Assembly (NCBI RefSeq): GCF_028858725.1 | Contig: NC_084773.1 | Span: 2,036,350 to 2,100,349 of the forward strand | DNA from: Colius striatus | Taxonomy: Eukaryota > Chordata > Aves > Coliiformes > Coliidae | Reading direction: 5' to 3' | Length of the DNA stretch: 64,000 nucleotides | In this document: positions 44,622-54,467 of the stretch, piece after piece | Layout of the letters: each line of letters opens with the position of its first letter | Position numbering within the stretch: the stretch's first letter is position 1 | Made by a program: the position numbers and the translations under genes | The notes under the pieces: model-generated | Seen by the model: the letters and a program-made list of their open reading frames with translations, nothing else | The model's database searches: none | What the model was told of the DNA's origin: nothing

Positions 44622-47600
44622 GTGAGCGCGGCCGCGCCGGGCCCTGCCGACCCCCGCGGCCCCGGCCCCGCGCCCGCGGCCCGCTCGGCTCCGAGGCAGC
44701 GCCGCCGGGCCCGGCCCGGCCCCCGCCGCGGGATCCGGGAGGCCGCGGCAGCCTCCGGGCAGCGCCGTTACCCGCGGGCGGGCGCGGGGTCCGCTCCGGG
44801 CACACAGGCTGTGCCGGGCGCCTCCCGCCAGCCGAGCCCAGCGGCCGCCCTGACCTGCACCGCTCTCCCGCAGGTACTACATGCAAGGAGTGTGTCGGGA
44901 GGGGAACAAGTGTCTGTTCTCACATGATCTGTCCACGAGCAAGTCGTCCACTGTGTGCAAGTATTACCAGAAGGGACAGTGTGCCTACGGAACGCGGTGC
45001 AGGTAACCAGCTGGCTCTCTTTGAACAGCGAGTGCTAATGGTCACCTGCAGTCAGCTTTAAACCCCAGGGAGTCGGTCACGGAACGGTGGGGGTGGGCAG
45101 GGCCCTGCAGAGCTGCTCCAGCCCCTGCTACAGCAGCTTCCCCTGGCTCAGGGGGCACAGCAACGTGTCCAGCTGGGGTTGGAAACCTCCCGAGAAGGAG
45201 CCTCCACACCCTCCCTGGGCAGCCTGGGCCAGGGCTCCCTCACCTCAGCACCAAAGGAGCTTCTCCTGTGCCAGGGGAACTTGTTGTGTTCCAGCTTCTA
45301 TCAGTCACTCCTTGTCCTGTCACTGGCCACCACAGGAAAAAGTTTCAGCTCATCCTCCTTCCAATACCTCTAAGTATTGATGAGGTCTCCCTTCAGCCTT
45401 CTCTTCTCCAGGCTGAACAGCCTCACGTCCTGCAGCCTTATAAGAAATGCCCTAGTAAATTCCATGCTGTCCTGGTTTTGTTTAGGCAGGGTAGGCAGCC
45501 CAGGGCTGTGTTTTGGGTTTGTGCTGAGAGCAGTGTTGATAACACAGGGATGGTTTGCTTATTACTGAGCAGAGCTTGCAAGGTGCCAGAGCCTTTCCTG
45601 CTGCCCTGCCAGTGAGGAGGCTGCAGGGCATGGGGAGCAGGGATGGAGTGTAGCCAGGAGAGCTGACCCAGCCACCCAAAGGGCGGTTCCACACCGTGGA
45701 ATCTCGTGCCCAGGACAGAAACTGGGGGTTGGCAGGGAGGGGGGATCGGTGCTGGGGCACTGGTGAGCAGCTGTGTTGGGCGGCACTTGGGCTGTCCCTT
45801 GGGTTGTATTTCTCTCTGGGTTTGTTACATTCCTTCTCATGGCTGTTATTATTTCTGTATTTTATTATTACTGTTATATTTTAGTTCATCTGGTTTGTAA
45901 ACTGTTCTTACCTCAACCCATGGGGTTTACTTTCCTCCTCTGACCCTCCTCCTCCTCCCACAGAGGGGAGCAAGCGAGTGGCTGCTGGTGCTTAGTGGCT
46001 GCCAGGGTTAAACCCAACCTTCGTTGCATTCCCTCAGGCTGTGGGCAGCCCAAAGCCTGGTCAGGGCTGAGCAGCCCGTGTTTGTCCTTCCCCTGCCCAC
46101 AGCCAGGCTCTCTGCTGGGGCTGGGAGTCCATGGCCTGCCTTTGGGTGGAGGTACCAAGGGTGAGGGGGGAATCAGGGTCATTTTGGCTGGAAAAGCTCT
46201 TTTGGCTCATTGAGGCCCAGCAGTAACCCATGGCCCTCAGCACCTCAGCTCTGCAATGGCTCTCCCCTACTCCCCTGGGCAGCCTGGCACAGGGGCTGAC
46301 AACCCTCTCTGAAAAAGGGGGGTTGAGAATGAACTGTTAGAGAGCAGTGCAGGGGAAAGGGACCTGGGGGTGCTGGTGGGGAGCAGGATGAGCTTGAGCC
46401 AGCAACGTGCCCTCGTGGCCAAGAAGGCCAATGGCATCCTGGGCTGGGTTAGAAGGGCTGTGGGCAGTGGGTGGAGAGAGGTTCTGCTCCCCCTCTGCTC
46501 TGCCCTCATGAGCTGCATCTGGAATAGTGTGTCTAGTGCTGGGCCCCTCAGTTCCAGAAGGACAGGGAGCTGCTGGAGAGAGTTCAGTGCAGGGCCACAG
46601 AGATGATGGAGTAGAGTATCTCCTTTGTGATGAAAGGATGAGGGAGCTGGGGCTCTGTAGCTTGGAGGAGACTGAGGGGTGACCTCATTCATGTTTACAA
46701 ATAGGTAAAGGGTGGGTGTGAGGAGGCTGGAGCCAGGCTGTGCTCAGTGATGGCCAATGATAGGACAAGGGACAATGGGTACAAGCTGGAACAGAAGAGG
46801 TTCCAAAGAAACACAAGGAAGAATTTCTTCCCTATTGAGGTGAGGGAGCCCTGGCAGGGGCTGCCCAGATGGGCTGTGGAGTCTCCTTCTCTGGAGACAT
46901 TCCAACCCAGCTGGGTGAGTTCCTGTGTGCCCTGCTCTAGGTGGTGCTGCTCTGGCAGGGGAGTTGGATTGAACAAGCTTTCAGGGTCCCTTCCAGCCCT
47001 TGAGACTCCGTGAGCCCCAGGGAGTTTGCAGCTCCCACGGGCTGCCCCAGTGGGTGAGTGCTGTGGGGTGTCCCTGCAGCTGGCTGCACCCTGTGCTGCT
47101 GCCTGGTCTCAGCTCTGCACTTTGGGGCACTCGATGCACACGTGTGACTCGTGTCTGTGGGCATGTTCAGCTCCTGAAGCATCTACAGCTCCTGAGAGCA
47201 GGACCAGAAACAGGTCTGGGGAGTCTTTTTGTTGCCACCAGAAATGCTCTAGCGCTGGGCTGTGCCTGTGGCTGCACTGGTGGGTGTCTTTGCTGCACCT
47301 TTGCCCCCGTGCTGTATTTCCAGGGCTGTGCTGGGTGCTGTGAGTCCTGACCTGTCCCCTGTGCAGATCCCACATCTAAGCACAGGAGTTCAGGGCATGT
47401 CACCCCCTCCCACAGCATCCTGGTCTCTTCTCTGCCCACTTGTTTGTGCGAGGGGGAGGCCAACATCTAATTCCACGTGCACACGAGTTGTTTCATGCCG
47501 GGTGTCTCTGGAGGAGAAGGTACAGGTGTGCTTTCTGAGGCACCCATTTCTCGAGGCTTTCTTTTAGCTTGGTTTTGAAAGAGACTTGAGCGATTCGGGC

Positions 47601-50600
47601 AACTCGCCAGAACAGTCCTTGGGAACAAAAGGTCTCTCTTTGGCTTTGTTTGGTTGTGAGCGTTCAGGAGGGCAGCGTCCTGCCCCCTCCCCCGCGCTGC
47701 TCCCGTCCCTTTGCCTCCGCAGGTACGATCACGTCCGGCTGCCGGCGCCGGGGGCAGCAGCAGCAGCAGCAGCAGCGGCCGCGCCGCCCCCATCAGCGCC
47801 CGCCGCCCCCCGCGGGGCCCGGCCCGACGGCGGCCGCAGGGAGAGGAGGACGCTGGTGCTCAGGGACAGGGGTGAGTGCGGCCGGGCCGACGAGGGGAGC
47901 TGGCTGGGAAGGGCTGCTCGGGCTCTTCAGTGCTGAAGTTGGTTTGTTCCCCGAGTCCACTGGGCTGTGTGAGCTCTCCCTGACCCCAGCCTTGTCCAGA
48001 CCCATCGGGAGGGGGAGGAGGGAGTGGCTGGAGGGGGGCAGCCCGAGGTGGCCCCTGGCTGGCTCCCAGCCCTGCAGGACAGGCCTGGTGTGGTGGGAGG
48101 TGTCAGAGGGGGTTTGGACTTTGGGGTTCTGTGGGGTTGGTTTTAGTTGTTGTTACAATACCTCTACCCCCTCAGATGTTTCTGTGCAGTTTGTTCCTGA
48201 CGTGAGGGCATCTGAAGCAGGGGGGACCTGGCATGTGCCCTGTGCCACCTCCTGAAAGCACAGCCTGCTGTAGCCTGTTGGTGAGCAGCAGGCAGCCAAA
48301 GGCTTCCCAAACCCCAGCGTTTCAGTAAGCAGGCTGTGCAAAGTCTGGTGACTTGTGAGCAGGAGGCTTAGGGCGAGACATCATTGAGATGGAAACTGGC
48401 TTGCAAACCAGCTGTGTGAGCTGCACAGCCCCGCTAAGGGGAAGGGGAGCGTGTGGGGCTGTGCAGCTCATGTGGTGTGTGTGTGTCTCCCAAGACCTGT
48501 GTGGCTCGGCTGAGGACAAGCAGAAGGCGGCTGCCCCCGGCGAGGGGCCGTGCAGCAGCGGGCAGGGCGAGGAGCCGGAGCTGAAGCCGCACTCGTACCT
48601 GGAGGCCATCTGCAGCGGGCTGGGCGAGGCGGCGGCGGCGGGCGGCGCGGCCGGCCCCGGCGAGCAGCTCTGTCCCTACGCCGCCGCTGGCCACTGCCAC
48701 TTCGGGCCCCGCTGCCTCTACCTGCACGGGCTGCCCTGCGACATCTGCGGCCTGCGCCTCCTGCACCCCTTCGACCCCCAGCAGCGCAAGGCCCACGAGA
48801 CGGTAACGCGGGGCACGGGGCGGCGCTCGCGGCCTGAGCTGGGGGCTGCAGCTGAGGAGAGGGGAACGGCACGGACGGCAGCCTGCGGTGCCAGGCGGCC
48901 TCTGCTCTGCTGTTGACCAGCTAGGAGAGGGCTCCGGGAGTGGTGTGTTCCAGCCTAACTGGTAACGATGCTGCCTGGAGACTTGCCTGCAGCGGAACGT
49001 CCAGAAGCACTCCCAGGGAATGTCCTCTGTAGCCTAGAGGGGCTCTCAGCGCTGTGTGAGGAGTTGTGTGCTGCTGGTACACCCCCAGAGCTCCCCCAGC
49101 CCCTCTGCTGAGCCCCCTCAGACGGCTCCTCCTCAGGGCAGGGTCCAGCAGGGACGGGCTGAGGGGATACAGGGATTTTGGAGCTGAATTTGAAGTAGGG
49201 TGGCTGGAGTTGGGTAAAGATGGGCTTAAGGCACCGCTCTTCTCTCTGCCTGGCTGCCAGGGTTGAAGTGCTGCAGGAAAGCCTGCAAGAAGGGACTAAA
49301 CCTGAGCTCAGGCTCAGGTTGGTGCCCAGTGAGGGAGTGTGGCCTTACTGGTGAGCAGAGTGACATCCCAAGTGTGACACCCCTCCTGGACCCTGAATGG
49401 GGTGGTTTTTAGGGGGTATGTGAAGCATCTCCTTGTGCAGCACCCATTCTATGACAGAAAGGTGTACATGAGGGGTGGTGGGGCAGCTTCTGGGACTCCT
49501 GAAGCTTCAGAGGACATCAAAGGGCTGAGATATGTGACTGAACTTAATGTTTTTAAAGTGAAATGTTGATGGTGAAGGGGAGGAATGACGCTGTCACTCA
49601 GCTCACCTTGCTTCCCCTCTTCCAGAGGTGCATGGCGGCGTTTGAGCACGAGATGGAGAAGGCCTTTGCCTTTCAGGCCAGCCAGGACAAGGTGTGCAGC
49701 ATCTGCATGGAGGTGGTGTACGAGAAGCCATCGGCCTCGGAGAGGAGGTTTGGGATCCTCTCCAACTGCAACCACACCTACTGCCTGTCCTGCATCCGGC
49801 AGTGGAGGTGTGCCAAGCAGTTTGAGAATCCCATCATCAAGTAAGTGGCTGGTAACCAGAGGCTCTCCCTGGGCTGTGTCAGCCAGGGGCTCCCTGGGGG
49901 AGGCTCCACATGGGAACAGAACTGGTGAGGAGGGATTCCAGAGCTGTGAGTGTTAGTAGAGCCATCAGGAGGATCTGAGCTCAGAATAGCCCACTCCAAG
50001 TGCTGGCAAACTGCAGAAGTGTGGCTGTGAGAACTACCTGCAGGAGCAGCAGAGGAAGCACTGGGTGTCCTCTGGGAACAGTTTAGTGCCAGCTGCTGGG
50101 AAGAGCTTGGCCCTTTGTAACTGAGCCCTCTGCCACTGCCTGGGCCGTGGGGCACACACATGTGGGGACTCTGGCCTGGCTGAGGCCCTCTGAACCCCTG
50201 CCCTTCACTGTGACCTCTGTGCAGAAGCAGTGACTCCTTTTTTCTCTGTATGTGCTCAATTCTAGCTTACTTGAGCCAAACCAGTCCCACATTTAGCTGC
50301 AGCTGAGCAAACGCCCCCCTCTTTGACCTCTACCAGGAACATGTTCCAAATGTGTCCCCCCTCACATGAGACAAAACATCCAGTCAGGGCAGTTTCCCTT
50401 TTTTCTGAGCCACTCCTTCAAAAACTCTCAGGTTCCAAGTGTGCAGAGGAAAGGTGGGAAACAGTTCTGGTCTTGTCCCAGAGCAGACTTCTCTGCACAG
50501 CTCATGTCATGGAAATGACATGGAAGTGGCCATTGCCTTGGCAGCCTGTGCTGGGGCTGAGCTGCCCTTGGGCAGGTGCTGAGAGACTCTGCCTGCAGGA

Positions 50601-53600
50601 TGGGCTGCCAGGGGATGTTTTGGACTAAATATGAATGTAATGGGGTTCCTTCTCCATAATGAGAATTAAAGGAGAGACTTGGGCAGTTCTGAGAGCAGTG
50701 CAGGCTGGGACAGAGTGGTTGATGGGGCTGGTGGGGAGGGACAGGGGGTGAAGACTTTCCTGAAGCTTCTCCAGGGCCTCTCAAGGTGCCTGAAGTTGTG
50801 TGTTGGATTCTTTATGTTAGTTCCTTGTGTGGAAATCTTCACTGAATCACTGAATCCCAGCGTGGTGGGGGTGGGAAGGGCCCTGCAGAGCTGCTCCAGC
50901 CCAAGCCCCTGCTAAAGCAGGTTCCCCTCCATCAGGAGGCACAGGGATGTGTCCAGGTGGGCTTGGAAACCTCCTGAGGAGCCTCCACAACCACTCAGTG
51001 AACAGCTCCTCAGTGCTGGTGGGAGTGAGGCCACATGTGGCAGGGCTCAGAGCTCCTCTGTGTCTGGGCTTGGGCTGATTGCAGTGCTCCTAGGGAGCTG
51101 CTTCTTCGTGCACCTTGGGGTTGGTGCAGAGTTACTGCTGTCCCTGAGGAAATGCCCATGGTGGGTGAACCAAACAGAACAGGAGCAGAACCCCAACTGC
51201 ACTGAGTTGGGTTGTTTCAGTTGAAACCAATGGCAGAAGTGCTGGTGGCTGCCCTAAGGGGATGGGGACAGGGGGGATCCCTGCTTTGTCTTCTGCTGCA
51301 GGCCTACTGCTGGGTGCCTGTGGGAGGTGACAGCACTGCTCTTGTGTGTCCATCCACTCAGGTCCTGCCCCGAGTGCCGGGTGATTTCCGAGTTTGTCAT
51401 CCCCAGTGCCTACTGGGTGGAAGACCAGGAGAAGAAAAACGAGCTGATTGAAGCGTTTAAGCAGGGAGTGGGGTAAGTTCAGCACCCACAAACCCCATTT
51501 GCAGGGCTGTTTGACATGGATGCTGCAGGGCTTAGTCACAGGAATTACAAACCATTCTCCAGAGAACTCTTTCATCTCTGCTAAGGCTTCTCTTTAGCTT
51601 TGTGACTGCCACAAGAGGGTCTGTTGTGTAATTACAGACCTGAAATTACTCAGACTGCTGAAGCTATTTCAGTTTGTTGCCAAAACTGGCCTCTTGTGTT
51701 TTCTGCTGATCCCACAGAGTTGCCTGGAAAGGTGTTGGTTGCTGGGGAAAACAAACAGGGAAGGAGAATGCAATGGTCTCTTGCAATATGGGACAGGAAT
51801 TCACAGGGCTCTTGTAATGTCTCCTAAAAATGGGAGATGAAGCCCCTCTCAGCCCGAGGGCAGAGCTGTGGGCAGCAGCTTTTCAGCTGCTTGGGGGGCT
51901 TTAGGTCTCTGAGGTCCTGTTACAACACAGCAGAACTGTTGAAAGCAGCACCACTCCAGCAGACATTTGAGCCAGCATCTTGCCTTGGTTTGATCTTCCC
52001 AGTGGGGAGAAGTATCTGAATAAAGTGAATCCCTTTCAAGGGAGGCTTTTGGCAGAGAGGTGTCAGGTAGGGCTGGAAGTTAGGTTTGGCTCTCATCAAC
52101 CTACTGCAGAGAAAAGGATAAAAGGTTTTCCCCAAGTGCTCAACTGACTTGAGGAGAGTTGGGTTGGATGTGGTAGGGGATGGCAGGAAAAATGCTAATG
52201 AACTGCTAATGAAGTGGAGAGCAGGGCAAGAGCTGGGTCCTGCCAGCACACATCTCCCCTCATCTGTGTGCCAGTCACACCTACATACCTGAAGTCAGGG
52301 TCCAAGACAAACTCATTGTGCTTTTAATGCACTGCCTGCTTGGGGAGTTGGGTTGTTGGGGGTCTTTGCTGAACTTTCTTCTCCCTTTAAGCTGCTACTT
52401 GATATCTCTGGTTCAGAAACAGTTTCATCCCTGTTTGCATCTGAAGTTTACAAGTTCAGTGGCATTTTCTCTGTCTTGCCTCTTCAGCTGGTTTTCATTG
52501 TGGAACCATCCACCCCTCCCCCTGAGTTCCCCCTTTGCACAGAACAGTGCTGCTCCTCCCAGAGCAGGCTGCTTGCATAACAAAGCTGGTGGAAATGTAC
52601 ATTAGCAAAGTATTGTCATAGATCATCCAAAGGAAATGATGAGAGGGACCAGTTCATAAAGATGGAGTGGCAGAAAATGCAGGAGAGGGATGGGGCTGGG
52701 CCAACAGCACCAGGTTGTTCATTGAGCTGAAAACACACGTGTGGGCTCAAGGGCATTCTGGGAACATCCTTCACTTTCCAGGCCCTAAGACAGGGAGTTG
52801 TTTTTTGCCTTGTGATGCCATTTTCTGCACCTCTTTGCTCACTTTTAATCACCTTCCCCATCCCCTGTGCCTGCTCTCGGCGAGGGAGGGGGAGCCCGAG
52901 GCTCAGCGTGCGGCGGGAGCAGCGCTGGGCACTGTGTCTCCTTCCTTACTAACTGAAGGCAGTAACTCTCCCTTCTAATTAAATCAGGAAAAAGCCCTGC
53001 AAGTACTTTGAACAAGGGAAAGGAACTTGCCCCTTTGGAGGGAAGTGTCTGTACCTTCATGCTTACCCCGACGGGACACGGGCAGAGCCGGAGAAGCCCA
53101 GGAAGCAGCTGAGCTCCGAGGGGACCGTGCGGGTAAGGGAACGCTCCAACCTGTCACCAAACACCCCTCCTGCAGGGACAGTGTGCTCCTGCCCTGAGCC
53201 TCACACCCTGCAGGGCCTGGGAGAAGGCAACAGAGCATCCCTCCCTTTTCCTTGAGGCAAAGGTTTGGTGTTAGGGAAGGGAGAAGGCACCTTTCATCTC
53301 ACAGCACAAATGTATTAGTTCTGTTCTTTCAGCCACTCCTCATCCAGGTCACAGCATCCCCCAATGGTGGGGTGGGAAGGGCCCTGCAGAGCTGTTCCAG
53401 CCCAGCCCCTGCTAAAGCAGGTTCCCCTGGATTAGAGGGCACAGGGACATGTCCATGCAGGGATGGAAACCTCCCAAGAAGGAGCCTCCACACCCTCCCT
53501 GGGCAGCCTGGGCCAGGGCTCCCTCACCTCAGCACCAAAGGAGTTTCTCCTCCTGGGCCAGGGGCACTGTTTGTGTTCCAGCCTGTGCCTGTTACCCTTT

Positions 53601-54467
53601 GTCCTGGCACTGGGTGCTGCAGAAAACTGTGTCATCCCATCCTCTCAACAGCCACCCTTTAGGTACTGATAAGTGTTAACAAGGTTCCCCCTCAGTCTTC
53701 TCCAGACTAAACAGCCCCAGGTCCCACAGCATCATCGGGGAAGATGCTCCCTTCCCCTGAGCATCTTGGTGTCCCTGCACTGGCCTCTCTCCAGCAGTTC
53801 CCTGTCCCTCTGGAGCTGGAGAGCCCAGAACTGGACACAGGACTCCAGATGAGGCCTCAGCAGGGCAGAGCAGAGGGGGAGCAGAACCTCCCTTGACCTG
53901 CTGCCCACACTCTTCTTGATGCCCCCAGGCTGCCAGTGGCTTTTTGCCCAGGAGGGCACATTGCTGGCTCATGGTTAGTTTGTTACCAACCAGCACTCCC
54001 AGCTCTCTCTCCCCAGAGGAACATTGCTGTTAAAGCTTTCACTTACAACATTGTGAACTCCTGTCCCTCGCTGGCATGGCCCCTGCAGTGGGAGCAGCTC
54101 ACAGGGCTGCAGTTCACCTTCTGCCACTGAGGTTGGGTCCAGCCCTGAGGGTGCCACAGCAAAGGCTGCTGAAGGGGGACAGATCCCAGCCCAGACTCAG
54201 CTCTTGAATCTCAGCTTCTGCCTTCTGTGTTAGTGAAGAAATCAGAGTGCTACAGGCAAATGCTTGGATGGAACTGTGAGCCAAGGGCTGGCTGATGCTC
54301 AGCTGGATTTTGTTCTGTTGCAGTTCCTCAGCTCTGTTCGTCTGTGGGACTTCATTGAGGACAGAGAAAACCGGACAGTGAGCAGCACAGAGGAGGAAGT
54401 AGCAGAACTTGGAGAACTGTTCATGCACCTTTCTGGGGCTGACGAGGACTCTGCCCCCTCTCACTGA
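44596..54467 (+). CDS. MKRN2: Makorin-2, RING E3 ubiquitin ligase (complete, 8 coding exons)
   Basis: Makorin-family E3 ligase with RNA-binding C3H fingers. Coding exons are 44596-44621, 44874-45002, 47723-47871, 48495-48802, 49626-49840, 51362-51472, 52988-53132 and 54324-54467; phases agree, giving 408 residues (human 416). C3H fingers: C8-C16-C22-H26, C37-C45-C51-H55, C161-C169-C175-H179 and C317-C327-C333-H337 (the fourth with nine residues between its first cysteines). The makorin Cys-His motif has C183, C186, H192 and H202. The RING (C3HC4) has C228, C231, C252, H254, C257, C260, C278 and C281. All metal ligands are present. Residues 56-100 are an Ala/Pro/Arg-rich linker with ten alanines, unlike human. 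The conserved C-terminus runs [10 protein letters not shown]...GELFMHLSG. It diverges from MKRN2OS and converges on RAF1. Confidence 0.98.
44874..45002 (+). CDS. MKRN2: MKRN2 coding exon 2 (C3H fingers 1 and 2)
   Basis: It encodes residues 10-51, [19 protein letters not shown] and then [15 protein letters not shown]. The first two fingers are completed by residues from the neighbouring exons. Confidence 0.96.
45077..45450 (-). mobile_element. CR1 LINE 3' fragment
   Basis: The left edge is TCACGGAACGGTGGGGGTGG with GGGCCCTGCAGAGCTGCTCC, then CTCCACACCCTCCCTGGGCA, running to CTGAACAGCCTCACGTCCTG. It lies antisense in MKRN2 intron 2. It is the same subfamily type as the 5.1, 50.9 and 53.4 kb copies. 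Confidence 0.93.
46268..47008 (+). mobile_element. CR1 LINE 3' fragment, with a possible inverted scrap at its left edge
   Basis: The plus-strand CR1 part starts near 46330 (GAACTGTTAGAGAGCAGTGC), passes AGCCAGCAACGTGCCCTCGT, and ends CTTCCAGCCCTTGAGACTCC. At 46268-46318, CCCCTGGGCAGCCTGGCACA and GACAACCCTCTCTGAAAAAG look like a short CR1 piece in the opposite orientation. That would be an independent insertion or a twin-priming product. Confidence 0.88.
47723..47871 (+). CDS. MKRN2: MKRN2 coding exon 3 (Ala/Pro linker)
   Basis: It completes finger 2 (YDH) and then encodes VRLPAPG, ten alanines (residues 63-72; seven GCA codons, then GCG, GCC, GCG), a Pro/Ala/Arg stretch and the conserved RRTLVLRDR. 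The acceptor is CCTCCGCAG; the donor is GTGAGT. Confidence 0.95.
48495..48802 (+). CDS. MKRN2: MKRN2 coding exon 4 (C3H finger 3 and Cys-His motif)
   Basis: It encodes residues 103-204. [16 protein letters not shown] is followed by an Ala/Gly run, finger 3 ([19 protein letters not shown]) and the makorin motif [20 protein letters not shown]. The acceptor is the uncommon CCCAAG, preceded by a GT repeat. The donor is GTAACG. Confidence 0.95.
49626..49840 (+). CDS. MKRN2: MKRN2 coding exon 5 (most of the RING)
   Basis: It encodes residues 205-275: [17 protein letters not shown] and the first six RING ligands (CSIC, CNH, CLSC). It ends QFENPII before a GTAAGT donor. Confidence 0.97.
50852..51003 (-). 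mobile_element. CR1 LINE 3' fragment
   Basis: The left edge is AATCACTGAATCCCAGCGTG, then GGGAAGGGCCCTGCAGAGCT. It runs about 150 bp to CTCCACAACCACTCAGTG. It lies antisense in MKRN2 intron 5. Confidence 0.88.
51362..51472 (+). CDS. MKRN2: MKRN2 coding exon 6 (last RING cysteines)
   Basis: It encodes [20 protein letters not shown] and [11 protein letters not shown], residues 277-312. It supplies C278 and C281. It leaves in phase 2 at GTAAGT. Confidence 0.97.
52988..53132 (+). CDS. MKRN2: MKRN2 coding exon 7 (C3H finger 4)
   Basis: It encodes [29 protein letters not shown] and [15 protein letters not shown], residues 314-361. The acceptor is AAATCAG; the donor GTAAGG. Confidence 0.97.
53345..54018 (-). 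mobile_element. CR1 LINE, mid-length 3' fragment
   Basis: About 670 bp lie antisense in MKRN2 intron 7. The left edge has GGTGGGAAGGGCCCTGCAGA, the middle has the CTCTCCAGCAGTTCCCTGTC block, and the right end has TTGCTGGCTCATGGTTAGTT and CCCAGCTCTCTCTCCCCAGA. It is truncated at its 5' end. Confidence 0.94.
54324..54467 (+). CDS. MKRN2: MKRN2 coding exon 8 (last)
   Basis: It encodes residues 362-408, [17 protein letters not shown] through [14 protein letters not shown], ending SAPSH and TGA at 54465-54467. The acceptor is TCTGTTGCAG. Confidence 0.97.
   Translation, partial: FLSSVRLWDFIEDRENRTVSSTEEEVAELGELFMHLSGADEDSAPSH

Larger units (their letters stand above)
44190..44870. promoter_or_regulatory. 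CpG island and bidirectional promoter of MKRN2 and MKRN2OS
   Basis: The two start codons face away from each other with 167 bp between (44429-44595). The gap is nearly all G and C, with SP-type boxes (GCCCGCCCCC, CCCCGCCCGC) and a YY1-like CAATGGCG. No TATA box was seen. The island extends over both first exons and MKRN2 intron 1. Confidence 0.85.

Noticed and set aside
43284-44927. A 547-codon plus-strand open frame, Ser/Pro/Lys/Arg-rich, across the minisatellite and promoter island
   Set aside because: It exists because the repeat unit lacks stops. It runs through both first exons and the promoter, has no splice or family support, and equally long frames run on the other strand (for example 43430-44164).
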